Shown one piece after another: positions 61,771-64,000 of a DNA stretch of 64,000 bases. Within the stretch, counting starts at the first letter, position 1; each line of letters opens with the position of its first letter. A program made the translations under genes and the position numbers. The notes beneath the pieces were generated by a model that worked only from the letters and a program-made list of their open reading frames with translations, did not search any database and was not told the DNA's origin. Source of the stretch: Arion vulgaris (lineage: Eukaryota > Mollusca > Gastropoda > Stylommatophora > Arionidae); contig CM036767.1 of the NCBI GenBank assembly GCA_020796225.1, positions 19,660,927-19,724,926 of the forward strand, read 5' to 3'.

Positions 61771-62436
61771 AGACAACAATCTTCGTCTGAAGAAGAAAAA
61801 ATAATGAATATTTTAATGAAGTAACGAAAGCAGCACATTCTAAATTCAAGCAAATTTCTCAAGTGACTGAGTTAGATAATATTAAATTGTCAACAAGTGA
61901 AGCAAAGATGAAATTGAAGCACAGACTTTCTCGATCAAAGAGGCGGAGATTGCAAAGACTTCGAAGAAAACATGCTCTTGCTGCATGTAATACACTTGAT
62001 AGTGAACACAAACTGGATGCTGATCAAGTTATTAATAAATCTTCAGAAATCTTACTACAACCGAAAATTGATATTAAAGAACAACATGTTGAGGACGAGG
62101 GTTTACAAAACAAGAACCAAAGTCCTACTAGAACAATATCATCATTCTCGCAGACATTATCTTACGATCTTAGTGTCGAGGAATTGTGCAAGAACAGAAA
62201 TGATCGATTGTCTGTCCTAGATGAAGATAATGGTTCTGCTAACTGCGCTAAATCTAGCAAAGAACATAAGTATAGTAAACAAAAACACACAAGGAAGACA
62301 AAATGATAGATCATTCTGGAAATGTGCATGGAAATATTCCTGAAGTTGTGATAGAAGTTACTCATAAAAGCTCACAAGAACATCCATCTTAAGGTTCGGA
62401 AAGTCTAAGACATTAGCAAAAGGAACACAAGTGAAA
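61771..62436 (+). CDS. Giant protein, segment 8 (end of giant exon)
   Basis: After shifts near 61770-61810 the frame EVTKAAHSKFKQISQVTELD runs to 62306 with a strongly basic helix-like patch (KHRLSRSKRRRLQRLRRKHA, about 61918-61977). After another shift near 62297 MIDHSGNVHGNIPEVVIEVT follows, and after one near 62385 RFGKSKTLAKGTQVK. The exon ends at a canonical donor (GTGAAA|GTAAGTT) in phase 0. Confidence 0.65.
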
Positions 62437-62508
62437 GTAAGTTAGAAAGTCTTCAGAGTTGTTTTCTGTTGAAGGGTCTGGTGGCCATAAACTCAATTCT
62501 TCTCTCAG

Positions 62509-62769
62509 ATCACACTAGAAGTTCCAGCATCCATTCAAGGTTTACAAGTAACTGGATTTGTACAACACAGAGGTTTACACCAGGTAGAGAAAAGTGCTGA
62601 ACTTGATAGACAATGTTTACATTGGTCTGATACATCAAACATTACCAAAACTAGCTCTAGATTCAATAAGTCTCCAGCTGTACCAAACTTGAGAAGAATT
62701 ACAGGTCAATCTCAGCTTCGCCGACCTAGGAGAAACATTGTTGTCGCCCACAACCCACAAAATCTTTAA
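62509..62769 (+). CDS. Giant protein, terminal exon
   Basis: A 72-bp intron (62437-62508) ends in TTCTTCTCTCAG. The exon opens in phase 0 with ITLEVPASIQGLQVTGFVQH and encodes 86 residues, including LHWSDTSNITKTSSRFNKSP and a basic end (RRITGQSQLRRPRRNIVVAH, NPQNL), before TAA at 62767-62769. Its low-bias composition makes it a good candidate for a conserved C-terminal domain. I do not recognise the family. Confidence 0.68.
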   Translation: MTLEVPASIQGLQVTGFVQHRGLHQVEKSAELDRQCLHWSDTSNITKTSSRFNKSPAVPNLRRITGQSQLRRPRRNIVVAHNPQNL

Positions 62770-62774
62770 ATAAA
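62769..62774 (+). other. Polyadenylation signal AATAAA
   Basis: AATAAA overlaps the stop codon of the terminal exon (CTTTAAATAAATTTGG). A compact 3' end supports this as the end of the giant gene. Confidence 0.55.
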
Positions 62775-63075
62775 TTTGGTTTGTGATTAGTTAGAGCGAG
62801 AAAGTTCGAGAAATACTTGCAGAAATATAACCGTTTGTGTTTGTATAATTATATGTTCATCATTATCAGATCACATGATGTGATAAAAAGGTACAAGAAG
62901 AACATATTTTTCATACCTCTGGTTTAAAGGGTGATCACCTTTACTTCCAGTGCTTTTCCTGGTAGCAAATTGAGGCTGGGTCGACCTGAGAGCCGTTACG
63001 CACTGAAAAATATCCCACGCTCTATGTGAAATTGAACACATACCACTAGTCTAAGATTCGAGTTCTGGGGGTGAT
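62775..63075. other. No recognisable gene
   Basis: Downstream flank of the giant gene. A TTCGAGTTCTGG stretch near 63057 is weakly B-box-like, but there is no second copy and no A box that I trust. Confidence 0.35.
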
Positions 63076-63078
63076 AAC

Positions 63079-63470
63079 GTTTGTATAATTATTGCTATAA
63101 TCATCATTATCATGTCGTTGTTGATGATAGTGTTTGTATAATTATTGCTATAATCATCATTATCATGTTGTTGTTGATGATAGTGTTTGTATAATTATTG
63201 CTATAATCATCATTATCATGTCGTTGTTGATGATAGTGTTTGTATAATTATTGCTATAATCTTCATTATCATGTTGTTGTTGATGATAGCGTTTGTATAA
63301 TTATTGCTATAATCATTATTATCATGTCGTTGTTGATGATAGTGTTTGTATAATTATTGCTATAATCATCATTATCATGTTGTTGATGATAGTGTTTGTA
63401 TAATTATTGCTATAATCATCATTATCATGTTGTTGTTGATGATAGTGTTTGTAATCAAATGCTAATCTTC
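63079..63470. repeat. 53-bp tandem array
   Basis: Seven to eight units with GTTTGTATAATTATTGCTAT and AATCATCATTATCATG; GTCGTTG alternates with GTTGTTG. Decays to fragments through about 63650. Confidence 0.93.
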
Positions 63471-63659
63471 ATTACATACATAATGACTGATGAATGTATT
63501 GTACAAAGAGCCATAATCATCTTTCATTTGTGTGGATAGTGTTTGCACAATTTCTCTAACATCATTTTTTGTGTTGAGATAGTTGTTTGTATAATTTTGC
63601 TATATCATCTTATCATTTTTATTTGTTTGTATAATTAAATGGCTATAACTCACATCATT

Positions 63660-64000
63660 GCTATTTAATTTTCAAATGAGGTAAGTCCAGTCAACAACTC
63701 ATGACCTGATGAATTATTAGCCTCAACAACCATTGCTTTGTTTCTAATGGGGATAAGCCTCACCAAACATGCCTAAAATTTAATGTGGGTAATAGACCTG
63801 TTCTTCAACCAACACAGTAATTTTGAATTTATATCATTGCTTCTCATTATTTCACTCATGCCTATTTAATTTCAAAATGGGGTATAGCCCTCAACCAACT
63901 AATGCCTATTTAATTTCAAAATGGAGTATAGGCCCTCAACCAACTAATGCCTATTTAATTTCAAAATGGGGTATAGGCCCTCAACCAACGCATGCCAAGT
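63660..64000. repeat. 44-bp tandem array running off the window
   Basis: Clean units from about 63860 (TGCCTATTTAATTTCAAAAT, GGGTATAGGCCCTCAACCAA). Degenerate units are upstream from about 63660. The array continues past the window edge. Confidence 0.88.

Overview
This is eukaryotic, almost certainly invertebrate, nuclear DNA. It is AT-rich and intron-bearing, and it is crowded with decayed LINE (non-LTR retrotransposon) 3' ends, several SINE families, hAT-type DNA transposons and long tandem arrays. The mix of short LINE reverse-transcriptase tails, tRNA-headed SINEs and minisatellites suggests a gastropod mollusc to me, but no phylogenetic marker here settles it. I see no bacterial operon, CRISPR array, rRNA or functional tRNA gene.

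Layout. 1-1300: a LINE tail, a TC microsatellite and, on the minus strand, a signal-peptide first coding exon (1218-1295) whose start codon abuts a 1.5-kb minisatellite (1298-2818). 2860-11000: LINE tails and nested SINEs whose insertion order can be read from target-site duplications. 11000-13700: a candidate minus-strand membrane-protein locus split by a 1.2-kb GA-rich array. 13700-18900: LINEs, including one that appears to have inserted with a 68-bp target duplication, and tRNA-Ser/Leu-like SINEs. 19000-22800: a 24-bp array interrupted by a degraded hAT element, then a 33-bp array running into a LINE. 23300-25600: SINE copies, one of which has expanded into a satellite. 25600-34800: LINE tails, hAT MITEs and a 4.6-kb satellite of about 59 copies of 78 bp made from the C-terminus of a LINE ORF. 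34800-43880: LINE and SINE debris surrounding a small plus-strand coding exon (36571-36738).

43883-62769: the main gene, on the plus strand. One very long exon, then a 72-bp intron, then an 86-codon terminal exon with an overlapping AATAAA, encodes a protein of roughly 6,300 residues. It alternates unique segments with different tandem arrays: a 15/17-residue SDHIVSVPVSADQQNQ repeat, a 10-residue DERKVSDNLQ repeat, a VVGNLEDEL repeat, about 1,390 residues of Glu/Thr repeat, 19 copies of an 18-residue repeat, a Gln-rich heptad array of more than 1,000 residues, an Ala-Thr repeat and a 17-residue SSSSVFKTSEQVNTNIK repeat. The upstream exon at 36571-36738 joins it in phase 0. I do not recognise the protein. 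The reading frame is broken at about ten places. The breaks I inspected are small indels, and similar indel clusters occur in non-coding arrays, so I favour assembly consensus error over gene death. 62775-64000 holds two further arrays.
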